NCBI GenBank assembly: GCA_025769875.1
Contig: JAGFNK010000022.1
Location: 208,057-272,056, forward strand
Source: Russula earlei
Taxonomy: Eukaryota; Basidiomycota; Agaricomycetes; Russulales; Russulaceae
Direction of reading: 5' to 3'
Length of the DNA: 64,000 nucleotides
In this document: positions 22,413 through 34,400 of the stretch, one piece after another
Numbering within the stretch: position 1 is the first letter of the stretch
Layout: every line of letters begins with the position of its first letter
Position numbers and translations under genes: made by a program
Notes under the pieces: model-generated
Databases searched by the model: none
Told to the model about the DNA's origin: nothing
What the model saw: only the letters and a program-made list of their open reading frames with translations

Positions 22413-23822
22413 CATATTGTGTGACAGTAGCACGGTCGTGTGCCGGGAAGGAGCCCCCCCAGGAAGTGCACACCTGAGCCCATGGGGCGGTGAAGTGTGT
22501 CCAAGAATGCAGAATGACTTCATAAGACTGAAGCTCCAAAGAGGAGGAGCACCTAGTGGGAACGCAAGAACGCGTTTGTTCATTCAACTGCACTCAGGTT
22601 CACACAGATGATAAGGGAACAACAGGGCAACTTTATTCAACATGGTAGCAGATACAGGTTAGAACTAAGGCTAAGGGACAGGAAAAGCACAAAAGACAGT
22701 CATATGAAAGGAAATCTAGATGTGAGAAGGGGACCGAAGCTGGACGACGCGAGGTATCAAGTCGTGGTCTCCAGCGGCTGTGGTAGTGGCGTGTGGCGAT
22801 TTGTGAAGGATGGCCGAGGCCAGGTGTGGTGACGAGGGGTGTGGTCGAGTCGCGACACGAGGAGGGGGAGACAATGCAAAGGAGAGGCTGGAGGGGGGAT
22901 AGGGAGAGTGCTGGTGGGTGGTCGCTTGGGCGCTGATGGCGCTGCTGAACGCGATTGCGGGTGGGACGATTGGAGAACTTGGATGGCAGATGCGAGGGAG
23001 AGGAGCGAGGGGGCATGGAAGTAGAAAGGGAGAGGGAAGATGGCGGCAGGCTGGGAAATGGACGCATAGGCAGCGTGCAGATCTCTGACTAACAAAATGA
23101 GAGTCTAGTAAAAAAGGGGAGAAAAACATACCGAAATGTATAGTAGCAACACCGTCCGATGGCAACAAAGACGGTGGCGTGGTACGGGGCTCTTCAGCTG
23201 TGCGTTGGGACTCGTCAGTGCATGGTGAAGGCAGGGGGCGTTGAGGGCAAGGGCATGCAGCGGTTGATGGGGGCGAGGGTGGTGTGCTGGCGGCGACGAT
23301 GATGATGATGTGAGGACGAAGAGGAGATGGCACAAAAGGAATACGCACATATGTACTCTTGTAAGCGATTCGCGGCCAGCCATATAGCTGTGTGGGTGAG
23401 TCGACATCGAGGCCGTGCACCTTTGCAACAATTTTGCATGTCTTGTGGTCCGTGTGTTTGTGCTGTAGTGAGTTCCCAGGCTTCTGCATTTACATAGGCA
23501 TAGGACTCTTCCTCCCCATCCTCATCAATAGCAGGAAGGGATGTCTTGGAAGCCTGAGCTCGTGGTTGTGATCGCTTCGGTCAAGTGGGAGTGCCTGAGC
23601 TGTCACTTTCATTTCCACCAGTTTTTTTTCGGGCAGCCTTCCTTTGGCCAGTAGTATGTGTCGGTGCAGGCCAGCGTTTTGAAGCACGTTGCTTCGAGCC
23701 CATGAGGGTTTAGGGGGTTGAAATGGAGGGGTAGAGCAAGGTATGGTGAGCAGCTCTGGGAAGGGAAGAACGCCCTGTTGTCGTCCTGGAGTAGGAGTGG
23801 ACAGGTGGACGGTTGATGAATA
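22413..23822. mobile_element. Fragment E, unrecognised sequence with an LTR-like start
   Basis: It starts near TGTGACAGTAGCACGGTC. A piece at about 22545-22615 is found again, inverted, at 54703-54778. The - strand at 23703-23460 has a basic start (MGSKQRASKRWPAP) and then SLPAIDEDGEEESYAYVNAE, which might be the first exon of an unknown gene. CpG is frequent here, unlike the surroundings. I do not recognise the family. Confidence 0.35.
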
Positions 23823-24643
23823 AGCCACACGACTCTTTACGCACCGTCTCGTCCATCGCCTCATCCGTCGCCACAGTAGCCTCAGTCGTGCCAGCCACCG
23901 ACTTTGCATCAGTCTCCGTCTTAGCCTCGCCCATACTCGTCAGTTCAGCCCAGTCCGTCATAGCACCAGCATCGCCAGCCACCACCGTCTCCACCCTGCC
24001 CTCAGCCTCAGCCTTCTCAGTCTCAGCCGCCGCCACCGCGCCCCTAGTTTTGCCAGCCGTCTCCATCGCCCCAGCTTCAGATCAGTCAACCGCCACCACC
24101 ACGCTCTTAGCCTTGCCAGCCGCCTTAGTCTCATCAGCCGCCGCCATAGCCTCAGCCTCAGCCACTGACGTCTTAGCGCCACACGCTGCCACCTCCACCA
24201 CCGTCTCACAAGCCACCACCGCCACGCCCTTGTCAGCCACAGCTGCCGTCGCCCCTGCGTTGCCCTCAGTCATCGCCTCCACCCCGTCCGCCTCCACCAT
24301 CGCACCAGCTCAGTCCGCCGCCACCTTCTCAGTCTCAGCCTCAGTCTTCTCAGTCACAGCTGCCGCTTTAGTAGTTTTGCACGACACCAGCACCGCCGCA
24401 CCGTCGCAACCCCTCACCACCAGCACCACCCCAGAAGACCAAGAAGGCCTCAGCCATGAACTTAGCCACGACACACCACAACAGGAGCAGAAGCCGCCGC
24501 CACAGGAGAAGCAGTCGCTGACAGCCAACAGCACACTGCACGCCGCCTCCCACATCGCCTCCCCATCCATTCGTGCGCTCTCGCCCACGTCTGCTGCCGA
24601 CACCTGCAGTGGAGACGACCCCGCCACCACTGCCACAAGATGA
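23822..24643 (+). pseudogene. Ala/Ser/Thr-rich tail of the Gag-like gene in D2
   Basis: This long open frame is dominated by A, S, T, V and P (SATDVLAPHAATSTTVSQAT) and ends EDQEGLSHELSHDTPQQEQK and further Thr/Pro repeats. It matches the - strand tail in D5 (57733-58500) but has lost the capsid-like head where E is inserted. The composition suggests a disordered region or simple-repeat drift. Confidence 0.45.
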
Positions 24644-25299
24644 CAGATCCCACCCCTGCGCAAGCTGCCCCACGCATCCTCTTTCTCAGAGTCCTTGCCA
24701 CCTACATCTCTATCTACGAACTCATGCTCATCGCCTACGCCTTCGCTCCTTGTCCATGCCTGCTGCCACCACCTGCAATGGAGACGACTCCTGTATATAA
24801 AAACACCCTAGCTACTCTGTAGTAGAAAGAGTTCAGAATAGGACCCCTCTTTGCAACCCACTCCTCTCTGTCTGTGAAAAACAAGAAGGATGGTCGGAAT
24901 GGAGAGGCGAGAGGGGTGATGAGTGGCTGGCCGTGACTCCAATTGCACTGGAAATAACGTTGCACACCACAACACTTGAGTCAAAAACACTATGGGGCTG
25001 CCTCAAGACAGCCCATGGGTACAACATGAGGGAAAAATAATAGATATAGACCATGATTTTGAGTTGTAATTCATCTAATACACATGTGGAGGTGGCTTGA
25101 GTCCAGCTCCACCAATTCTCACTCAAAACTCATGAAAACAATGGGGCTGCCTAGCCCTCATTCAGGCGATTCAGGGACAATAAATTTCATATGAATTGAA
25201 GCTGTTTTGAGGGAGATATTCATCCCACATGTTTGAGGGGGTTTCTGCGCCAATTTGGGTGGAATTCAAGCTCCGCGAAGTGCACTGAAAATGGCAATA

Positions 25300-26543
25300 A
25301 GGAAGCATTGTGGATTGCATGCAATATTGCATATATCTCCCATATAGCTTTGCCTAACAGCATACTTGTTGTGTTCCTTTCTAGCCACTTTGGTCCATTC
25401 CGCGAAATTGGTAGGTAGGGTTTCCCTTGATAAGATGTTGTTAAGGAGTGGCCTACTAAGACCTCTAGCAAAATAGTCTAGAGTTCCATTTGCATTTAGG
25501 TCATATCCTGTGTCATTGGCAAGGTTGGTAAAAGTGGCAATATAAGAGTCAAGGTTAGGTCCTTGTTGTCTTAGAACAGCTAGTTTGTTGAACGTGTTTT
25601 GCCTTTTATTAGTATCAGTGAAGGCATTGTTAAACGCAGTTCTAAAGTTGTTCCAAAGGGCTTCATTGGTCCTAAGTACTCCAGCAGTGTTGACACTATT
25701 GTTAAGTGTTTCCAGTTGAGCGTCAACCCAATGGTCAACATTAGGGCCTCTTATAAAGGACAGACAAGCATTGACTCATCTATAGGGATTGTTGAAGAGG
25801 GAGTTTTCATCATTCATATTGCGAAAGATGGCAAACTCTCTCATAAATTTGGAGGATTGGGAGCAATCTCCATCAAAGATAGATGGGGGGTTTCCCCTGA
25901 CCGCTCCATTGGAAGGGAGTGGGACTAAGGCCACCATGATTTGGGGGCTAGGTGGAGGAGAAGGAGTAGGAGGTCTTGGTGGAGAGGGAGGTCGAGGAGT
26001 AGGTACACGAGCGATACCAAAGATCCTTTGTGGTACAGGGATTGGTTCAGGTGCAGGCGTGGCTTCTACTGCTAGGTGTATAGGTGATAACTAGGTGAAG
26101 GTTGTGTGGTTTGGGGTTGAGAGGAAGGTTGATTAGATTCTACCGCAGAAGATAAACAATGTCTTCCTAGAGAGGGTGAAGGTTGGTATTGAAAGAGTTG
26201 GTGGTACTGGGGATCGGATTGGTCCCAAGTTCCTAAATCATGTTCTTTGTTATCAAGAAGGAGACCTTTGTGAGTAGCGTATTGGAAGTGGAGTCTGTCT
26301 TCTTGTCTATCAAGTTTATGCCAACATCCATTGATAAATTCGATAGGGTGGTAAAGTTTTTCGATAAGAAGGTAGTATCCAACTTCAGGTGGGACATTGT
26401 GCCAAAAGGCTGGACCAGTGATTCATTTGGGTAAGTTGTCTTGGTTTTGTCGAGTGATGATTTGGCTGTTCAAGAGGGTCAGATGAGGTTGCGGGTGCGA
26501 TGGAGGGCTCAGGGATGACAGGTATTTCAGATGTAGAAGCCAT
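25300..26543 (-). pseudogene. Gag (capsid region) of element F
   Basis: The start ATG at 26543 gives MASTSEIPVIPEPSIAPATS directly inside the LTR at 26568. Further on I read EFAIFRNMNDENSLFNNP, NVDHWVDAQLETLNNSVNTA, FRTAFNNAFTDTNKRQNTFN, LRQQGPNLDSYIATFTNLAN, DYFARGLRRPLLNNILSRE and FAEWTKVARKEHNKYAV, the usual capsid pattern of Ty3/gypsy Gag. Gag assembles the particle. The frame is open over long stretches but interrupted, and D2 separates it from the zinc knuckle. Confidence 0.85.
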
Positions 26544-26567
26544 TGTGAAACATTAAGCTTGGTCTGA

Positions 26568-27451
26568 TGTCATGGTAACAAGCCATGTCAGTTCTCAAGC
26601 CTGAAGTCGAGTTGATAGTAAAGTGTGTTTCAATAAACGGGCTGGTTCACATTGTAATGAGTAAGGATCCCTGCAGTGGTCGAAGTGTTTTATGCTAAAC
26701 AGGTTATGGCCAATAGACCCTTCCTAGTATGACTCAGTCCATTGAGAAGCTAGGGTAAGTTTGTAATGGGATATAGACTAGGGCTGGTTCCACTAGCTAT
26801 ATGCGTTCAAGTTCGTCATAGACCTTGAACACGTAGAGAGAGGAAGGTATGTCTTGAAGAAGGAGAGCTCTTCTCAGTAGAGTGAAGAGAGACTCTTAGG
26901 GGAGGAAGGGAGAGGTGAAGAGTAGATGGTGGATGGTGTGTGTGTGTGAAGAGTTGATGAAATGGAGAGGTGGATGTGGTTTGAGGATTAGGAGTCGTGT
27001 GGGTTGCAGGCAAATATGTTGGACAAGAGTAGGTTGGATTCTACAAGAGACCAAGCTTAGGGCTTTGGTCACAAAGTACTGAGCTTATATATACAGGAGA
27101 AGCGCAGCTACTGCTGCGCTTTGACTGTGCTACTATAGTAGGAGTCATAATAAGTTGGAGTCATAGAAATGAGGCCATGAATGAGTCAGAACCAAGCGAC
27201 TGTGCTGCACAGTAAGTGCGCAGCATTGCACAGTTGAACTTGTGAAGTAAGTATGAAAGGAAAGAGAACCAAACAAAGGGAAAGTAACAGCCATCCAGTG
27301 AGTGTTACCTGGATGTGTATGGATCACATGATAACACAAAAGAGATCACAAGACATAAGAGATCACAAGACCAGTAAGTAAAGGGATGTACGAAGGCAAG
27401 CAGTCCATAGCAAAAGGTAAGAGGTAAACATAAAAGGAAACTGTTGTAACA
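26568..27451 (-). repeat. LTR of element F (5' LTR in element orientation)
   Basis: 884 bases, pairs with 19958-20829. The outer 5-base duplication is CCCAT at 27452-27456. Confidence 0.88.
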
Positions 27452-27456
27452 CCCAT

Positions 27457-28046
27457 GGAGGCAACCCTGATTTCTGTAGTGCTTCACCTTGCTCCTGGAA
27501 TGGGGTGAGAGCTGTTCCTAGATTCTCAGCAACCATGGCTGGATATGCCTCTACATAGTGCCCTGCATGGCATTCATCAGCTGTCAACTGAGTTTCTGTG
27601 TGAGCACTTTTTGCCAATGGCTCATTTTGCTCAAGGGAGGCTTCCAGTATGTTACAGACAGAGGATGGCTGAGGGTGATTATTGTGCTCTGGGTCAAAGA
27701 AAATGCTGTGACTGAAGGGCATGGCATCTATGTAAGCATCCTCAAAGATGTGGTGGGGCAGGTTGTTGTCAGTGTGTTGTTGCCATGCCATGCTTCATGT
27801 CTCCAGCCATGAAAGATGGAGCCTCAGAGACCATGTTGTATTGAAGGCCTTCTTACACAGAGGGCATCTCCTACATGTCATGTATTGTACTGATATGGTA
27901 TGACTGCCAGTGTGCACTGGCAGCTTCAAGTTTCCTTTTCTTCCATCTCTGCAGAATCTGTTATGTGACCATGTGATGGGATGTTCACATTTGACGTACG
28001 CAATGCATGGCCAGGCATGAGGTAAAAAAAACAACAACATGCACAC
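27457..28046 (-). pseudogene. Plavaka-type transposase, N-terminal part
   Basis: The - strand reads a C2H2-like finger, CRRCPLCKKAFNTTWSLRLH, as commonly seen at the start of Plavaka proteins. After one TGA it continues MAWQQHTDNNLPHHIFEDAY and FQEQGEALQKSGLPPW, then runs into the CCCAT duplication and the LTR of F. The remaining protein is at 18010-19957. Confidence 0.72.
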
Positions 28047-28097
28047 CTTGTATCATAACCATCATCACAACCCTTTCACCCAGCAACCAAGAAAGCC

Positions 28098-31000
28098 ATG
28101 AATGTGGCAAAGAGGAAGCAGAAGGAGCTGCAGCAGGAGTACATTGGTAAGTGATTTGGATATCCTGTTTTCTTGACATTCACCGGATGTCCAGCTCCAA
28201 CTCCAAAACCCACTGAATGATCATGTCCCCCTGTTGAAGAGGATGACTTGGTATGTACAAAACTTGTTTACATTGCAAGGTATTCACATTTGCAGATACA
28301 TTTTCATGGGTCCAACTGCCTACATCTGAGTTTGTGCAGCTTGGTGATACCGTCACCTCCAATGGCAGTTGTGGTGAGACATTCACCCCACCACCATCCA
28401 GAAGTGCAGGTTGCTTGGCAAACCTCAAGGAGTGAAAGTGCAGAGGACCCTATTGAATGTGATGAAAGTGATACTGACCAGGGTGTATACCCTACCAAAC
28501 ATGATGACTCTCATGAAGCCTATACTGACCAGGGTGGATATGACAAGGAGGATGCCAATGGCTCATCCCCCATTTCTTCAGGAGACAAGCCAGAACAGGT
28601 AATACCCTGGCCACACATATGACACACATATTTGAGGAGGCCCCACAGTTCTCCTTCTCCAGAACATGGCAATCCAGAGGAGGCAACATGCCAAAAACAC
28701 TAACACTCAAATTTTGTTGTCTCCCAACATGGATGCACCAGGTCTGGCTCTCAACACAGACAGACCAGTCTGTCACCTCTCAATGTGACACCTACCTCAA
28801 CACAGATGCACTATTTCTATTGCCTCTCAATGCAGATGCACTAGTTCTGTTGCCTCTCAATGCAGACACACTAGCTCTACTGCTTCCCCCACCAATGCCC
28901 AAACTCCCACCCCTCAGTCAATTCATCAGACTTGGACCCTGGCCCTGTGCACAAAGTCAGGCAGGTACACTCAGTCAATGGGTGCCCAAAGGCCAAGGAC
29001 TTTGGAGTGGACATCCAGGATGTCATCAGTGCTGTGATTACTCACTATTGTGCTGACCTGTTACTGAGTGGTTTGGGGTCTGGAAGATGCTGGAAGACCT
29101 GAACTATATGGACTGTGTCATTTGCATCATGCATGTGTCAGATCTTGACCATTTATGTTCCTTAATATTGTGTTCAGAACATGTTGATTGTATCTTTCTT
29201 TTGAAGCGATACAGAAGCAATGAGTTGCATTGCTTCTGATCCAGATGTTCCTGTACTGCCACATATGTCATTTCCCTGATTGGGAAAGTACTTATGACAC
29301 CGAGATTGCTACTAGGGAAGCACTTAATGCTTCCAGCACCAAGATTAAGCTTGACTTAGTTTGCCAATCCCAAACAGTTGACTCCTACCCTGTCTGCAGA
29401 GCCCCTCTCATCTTGTTGCCATACTCCAGAAGGATCTAACACTCCTTCCCTCCATGAGTATTGCTTGCTTGACTCAAGCATATCTGCATTGGTAGGATGC
29501 ATTCATAGACATGACCATTGATTGATCTTATTTAAAGCACTTTGGAGCCTTAACATGACCTCAGCACAATGAATAGCTATCCTGACATGGTCACTGAAAC
29601 AAACTGGGCCAAGGCCACATGGAAGGCAGGATGCAAGGAGAAGGATGTCAACATGGTTCCCAATGTGAATCATCTGTGCATAGTGAGTGAATATATACAT
29701 TCTATTTGTTTAGATTATATGTGGGCCACATAGATCATGGCACAATCTGGCCATCTTCATGGTGATGTCAAGACCAAGGCCAAAGATGCAGTGGCCAACG
29801 TTTTCAATTTCCAACACACATACAATCTGACCATCACTGCCAACCAATGCACTCAAGTGGCCAAGCTCAAGCATGATTTCACCTACATTTATCAGGTATG
29901 TTGCCAGTCAGTGTACTAACATTTCATATTGTGCTGTTGACCAGGGTTTTCCACAGCAAACAACAGGGCAGAGCAGTTTTTCGAAGAGCCATGCAATCCA
30001 AGACATAATCAACAAAGTCTGGTTCCAAAATTCATCAAAAAGCAAGCCTGACACCATTATATTCCATGATCAATATGATCCATTCCCACTGGTTGCCATT
30101 GTGCTCACACTGTCTGTGGTGAATTTTCCAAATTTTGCCCTTGCTAAGCCATATTTATTAAACTTATAGATGGAATGTGCCCTCAATGAATGGAGAAACA
30201 GGTCATACATGTTAAGGCTCCAAAGTGCCTTAAATAAGATCAATGGTCGCATCTATGAACACGTCCTACCAATGCAGATATGCATGAGTCAAGCAAGCAA
30301 TACTCATGGAGGGGAAGGAGTGTTGGATCCTTCTGGAGTATGGCAACAAGATGAGAGGGGCTCTGCAGACGGGGTAAGAGTCAACTGTTTGGGATTGGCA
30401 AACTAAGTTGAGCTTAGGGCTCAACTGCTACAGACTGGGGGCTTTATATAGCCCTACAGGGATAAGGTTCGTGCTACTGTAGTACTGGTTAGTGCTATAG
30501 AAGCAAGAGGTGGCTCATAGAAGTGAGGTTGCTTCTATGTAAATGATCTCGGTGCTGGAAGCATTAAGTGCTTCCCTAGTAGCAATCTCGGTGTCATAAG
30601 TACTTTCCTAATCAAGGAAGCGATGTACATGGCAGTACAGGAACATCTGGAACAGAAGCAATGCTATTCATTGCTTTGTTAGTACATCTTCAGAATGATA
30701 CGATCAACGCGTTCCGAACACGAAATTAACGGACATAAATGGTCAAGATCTGACGCACGCATGATGCAAACAGTGCAGTCCATAGTTCAGGTGTTCCGGC
30801 ATCTTCCGGACCCCAAACCACTTGGTAACAATACAGCCCTGTCACCTTCACAGTGGCAGACTACAAGCATGTTTTTGAGGATGTACATGAGATGCTCCAA
30901 AGTTTTGACCAAGCTACAAAGGACCTTGGTATTCTGCTGGCATTGCAGAAGGCAATATTCACTGGTGGCTGGTCAGATTCATCACCTTCAAATGAACTGT

Positions 31001-31149
31001 GCTAATAAATTGATAGTGTCTATGGAAGGTTTGATGCTGAAGAAGGGTTGCACTCACACCAGAACTCACTGTCTGAGGATGCCATCAAGAAGGCAATTGA
31101 AGAACATCAGAATGGTGTTGACTGGAGCAACAATGAAGACATTGAGTAG
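28098..31149 (+). CDS. DUF6532-domain gene, interrupted by two solo LTRs
   Basis: DUF6532 is a domain of unknown function, expanded in agaricomycetes and often near transposons. The start is probably 28098 (MNVAKRKQKELQQEYI), followed by short introns and a disordered acidic region (28300-28900). The domain reads DVISAVITHYCADLSTMNSY, WAKATWKAGCKEKDVN, MAQSGHLHGDVKTKAKDAVA, QVAKLKHDFTYIYQ, HAIQDIINKVWFQNSSKSKP, PLVAIVLTLSVVNF and CALNEWRNRSYSPVTFTVAD, then YKHVFEDVHEMLQSFDQAT and an acidic end, stop TAG 31147-31149. Removing LTRs J1 and J2, each with one TSD copy, restores the frame at both breaks (my joining). A TGA near 28220 and one doubtful junction near 30995 leave it unclear whether it was intact before the insertions. 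Confidence 0.6.
29059..29555 (+). mobile_element. Solo LTR J1 (497 bp)
   Basis: It runs from TGTTACTGAGTGGTTTGG to GGAGCCTTAACA, with the 5-base duplication TGACC at 29054-29058 and 29556-29560. It lies inside the DUF6532 gene, opposite to J2, and has about 120 bases fewer than J2. Confidence 0.85.
30210..30830 (-). mobile_element. Solo LTR J2 (621 bp)
   Basis: It runs from TGTTAAGGCTCC to CCACTTGGTAACA on the + strand, with the 5-base duplication ATACA at 30205-30209 and 30831-30835. It is the inverted relative of J1 and contains a TATATAG box-like stretch near 30443. Confidence 0.86.
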
Positions 31150-31493
31150 TTTAGAAATATTAGTTAGCAATGATGTGTAAAATATACATTGTTTCCTGAC
31201 ATTTTGGTGAATGCAAGTGCCTGAATTGTTTATCATAACAATGTTGCAATTGGTAGAGCATAGGCATGTGGTTGGCTACATAGGCTTCTGTAGCACTCCA
31301 GACTATGGTTGACTATGGGGAGAACTGTATATTTATGTTGTCAATGTAACATTGTATGATTTGTGTAGCATTGGTAAAGGAAATGTAGTCAATGGTGCTG
31401 TATTACGTGCATTTCTTTGTGCTTACCTCCTGTCATCTTATTTAGTACAGCAGGAGGGGCAAGGACACCAAAAGAAATATTCTAGCTATCCAT
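31150..31493. other. Spacer between the DUF6532 gene and hAT gene
   Basis: AT-rich, no open frame of note and no repeat recognised. Confidence 0.5.
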
Positions 31494-34400
31494 ATGCAAG
31501 AATTAATACAAGCAGAAATCACTGAAATTGCTCATGAGGCTGCCAAAAAATGTAGGCACAAGCCTCATGTATCTCACCAGCATGCTCCAGCTCTGCTTCA
31601 AGTTCACATTAGTGATGAGGAAGATGATGACAACGGAAGTTTTGTAGAGTCCTTGGGCAAGAGTTCCGAAGATGATGAGCATGAAGCTGTGGTTGATAAT
31701 GCTGAAGTAAGCTCAACCCTATTTAGAAAGAGAGGTCTCGACATCAAAAAAATGATGTGAAACGAAATAGATCAAAATCCCCTGCAAATGATGGTTATCA
31801 ACGCGGCATATACCATCTTCCACAGAACCTTTGGAGCCTGATGTGACTGCATCTACTGAGCCCAAAAAGGTGAAACAATATTGCATACTCTTGAGCTATT
31901 CCTCATCACCTTATTCAGTCATCTGCAAGACAAAATCCTATTTATCTCTTCTATGAACAAGTTGCAACCAGTGCTGATGGTAAAACAGTGGATGGCAACA
32001 AACATTACAAGTGCTACCATGGCTTGGGGAAAATTCTGACAGTCACTAAAGCCATGAAATATAGTCTCAATGGTGGGTTCATTATATTTAGAGTAACACC
32101 ATGTCTGATATACTGATAGGTTTGGTCGGTCACCTTAAACACCACTTCCCTGCAGGGCTTTAGACAAGGTGGTCGTTAAAGAGTACCTTGAGGAAGAGGG
32201 AAGACTTTAAACTGAGCAGTTGCAGGGGAGTACCCAAGAAGATGAGAGTATCACAAATGGACAGTCTGACAACCAACTGCCATGCTACATTGGGGCTTAT
32301 ATACTGTGTACAGGGTCGATTACAAAGAATAGGAACTATTCTAGACTCCTTGGTACCACCCAATAGGACTGCAGAGGCATAAACTCACTTGTGTCAGGTT
32401 TCAGGCTTACTAAGTGCATTACTGATCATTGTGGAGCGATGACATGCTTATGATGTCACTGTGGAGTGCTTAGTGGGTTGATGAGGTCATTGTGGAGTCA
32501 CTCAGTCAGCCATGATGTCATTGGAGCCTAGATGACAGTCATATGAGTTATGCAACAGTTTGTAGGAGTTCATGCTGCTGTTTTGGGTTCTTGGTGGCTG
32601 AGTGGCCATGTGGCTGCCACGCGATGATTACCCGATTAGGAAATAGGTGCCTGGTCATGTTATAGTGCCTTTGCAATAGCGATATCTTGTACCATAGGAG
32701 GGATAGCCCAGAAAATGGAAGTGTGTTGGCAATGCAAAGTGAGAGGGGTCCCTCTTGAGTAAAGTAGAAAAACATATGGCCAGGACCTGGCCTTGGTTCA
32801 TAACAACCTCCTTGCAGAATGGATTGTTGCATGTGACCAACCATTTGATGAGGTTGACAAGCAGCCATTTTGTAAACTGCTTGAGTACACATGTCGGCCT
32901 TCAGCTAAGCCCCTGCACATTCCCTATCGCACTTCAATACGAACAAGGATCATGAAGATGGGAGAACATACTGTTGATAACATCAAAAAAATGTTTTCAG
33001 TAAGTTGTATCGTCCATCCACTTCATCAATGCTAACATCTACAACAGACGCTTGAATCAAAGGTTGCCATCTTGCTTGATGCCTGGACATCTAGCAATCA
33101 ACATGCTTTCCTTGCTATTGTGGCACATTATGTTATGAATGACAGACACCTTGGTAAGTTCATAAAGTTTGATCTTATGGATGTTCTGATTTGTCAATAG
33201 AGGAGCTACTCATTGATTTCTGAGAGCTTGTAGGGGAGCACTCAGGTGAAAACATGGCAGAGGTACTTTGGAAGACTTTAGAGATGTATGGTCTCATTGG
33301 GTGGGTCATTGCATTTGTCATGGATAATGCCATGAACAATGACATGTTGGTTGATGGTATTGAGGCTTGGTATGAAGCAGCAGGTATCAGATTCTCTGCC
33401 AAACATGCCTGACTTTGATGCATGCCCCATACCTGTCACTTGGCAGCACTGAAAGTACAGTCAATGATCTTATTTTTCTTACACTCAAATCTGAATGACA
33501 GTATTCAGCTTCTCAAAGGAATTGGTGCAATCTCAAAGTCAGACAGTTGGAAAGCTGCTGGACGAAGTGGCATTTATCAAGATGCAGTCACAGCTCCTGT
33601 TTCTTGTGAGCATGATGATGCAGGTATAGACAATGAGGAAGAAGACACAGAAGAAGCTGTAATAGGGGTGTCACTGTCAATTGACAAGGTATTGTTGGCA
33701 CAACTCTATAACAACAAACAGCATAGCCTAACAAACACATCCCATCTTTTCAACAGCTTCGTAAGATTGTTTGTACCATTCGCTCTAGTCCACAAAACGC
33801 CACGCCTGGCTGAGGGAGGTTGCTGTCCATCAACATCTGAAGGATAGTGACTCCTCTGAATGGGCACTGATGCTTATGCTGGATGTTAGAACTCGCTGGT
33901 CATTAACTCACCAGATGCTTTGTATGTTCCAATTGTCTTATTCATGGTCACTTAGCTTACAATTAAGCACAGGTTGAGCTCTTGATTATCGTGAAGTCAT
34001 TGACACTTATGTTGCACGCTGCCATGATCTGCATGATTACAAACTCTCTGAGGAGGACTGGGAAGGTATCACTTTGATTGCAGGATGGCTTAAGTCCTTC
34101 CATTCAGCAACTACTCAAATGTCAGCTACACATCATCCCACACTCTCAAGCATGCATGCAATCTTCTGAGGGCTTCAAGAGCAAATCAAATATATTCTTA
34201 CTCATCTTCCATCGTCAACTTCACCTGAGCTCATGCTTGGTCTCATAGATGCACACCACAAGTTGAGTGACTACTACTACAAGTTTGATGAGTCACTGTT
34301 GTATACTTGGGCTGCATGTATGTGGAATTTCTGCCCTTTTTCTGCACGCCTAAACTTATGTGCTATACTTAGTGCTTGATCCTTGCATCTCATATGAAGG

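Larger units (their letters stand above)
22071..25297. mobile_element. D2: D element inserted in gag of F, itself carrying fragment E
   Basis: The left end is TTGCCATTTTCAGCGCACTT and the right end GAAAATGGCAA, flanked by TA at 22069-22070 and 25298-25299. Relative to D1 it is reversed. The gag sequence is contiguous across the insertion. About 1 kb expected from D5 is replaced by sequence E (22413-23822). Confidence 0.85.
19958..27451 (-). mobile_element. Gypsy-type element F, pol deleted, inserted in the Plavaka gene
   Basis: Two same-orientation LTRs (19958-20829 and 26568-27451) run from TGTCA(C/T)(A/G)GTAAC to TTGTAACA and flank a - strand gag-protease region. The duplication CCCAT lies at 19953-19957 and 27452-27456. 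Reverse transcriptase, RNase H and integrase are missing: the protease region runs straight into a D fragment (D3) and then the 3' LTR. D2 splits gag. Confidence 0.9.

Noticed and set aside
22716..23489. 257-codon open frame on the - strand of E
   Set aside because: Low-complexity P, S and H content and overlapping frames of similar quality; no family recognised.
29059..30830. J1 and J2 as the inverted ends of one foldback transposon
   Set aside because: Each has its own 5-base duplication (TGACC and ATACA) and TG...CA ends, and the sequence between them is DUF6532 exon. They are two solo LTRs.
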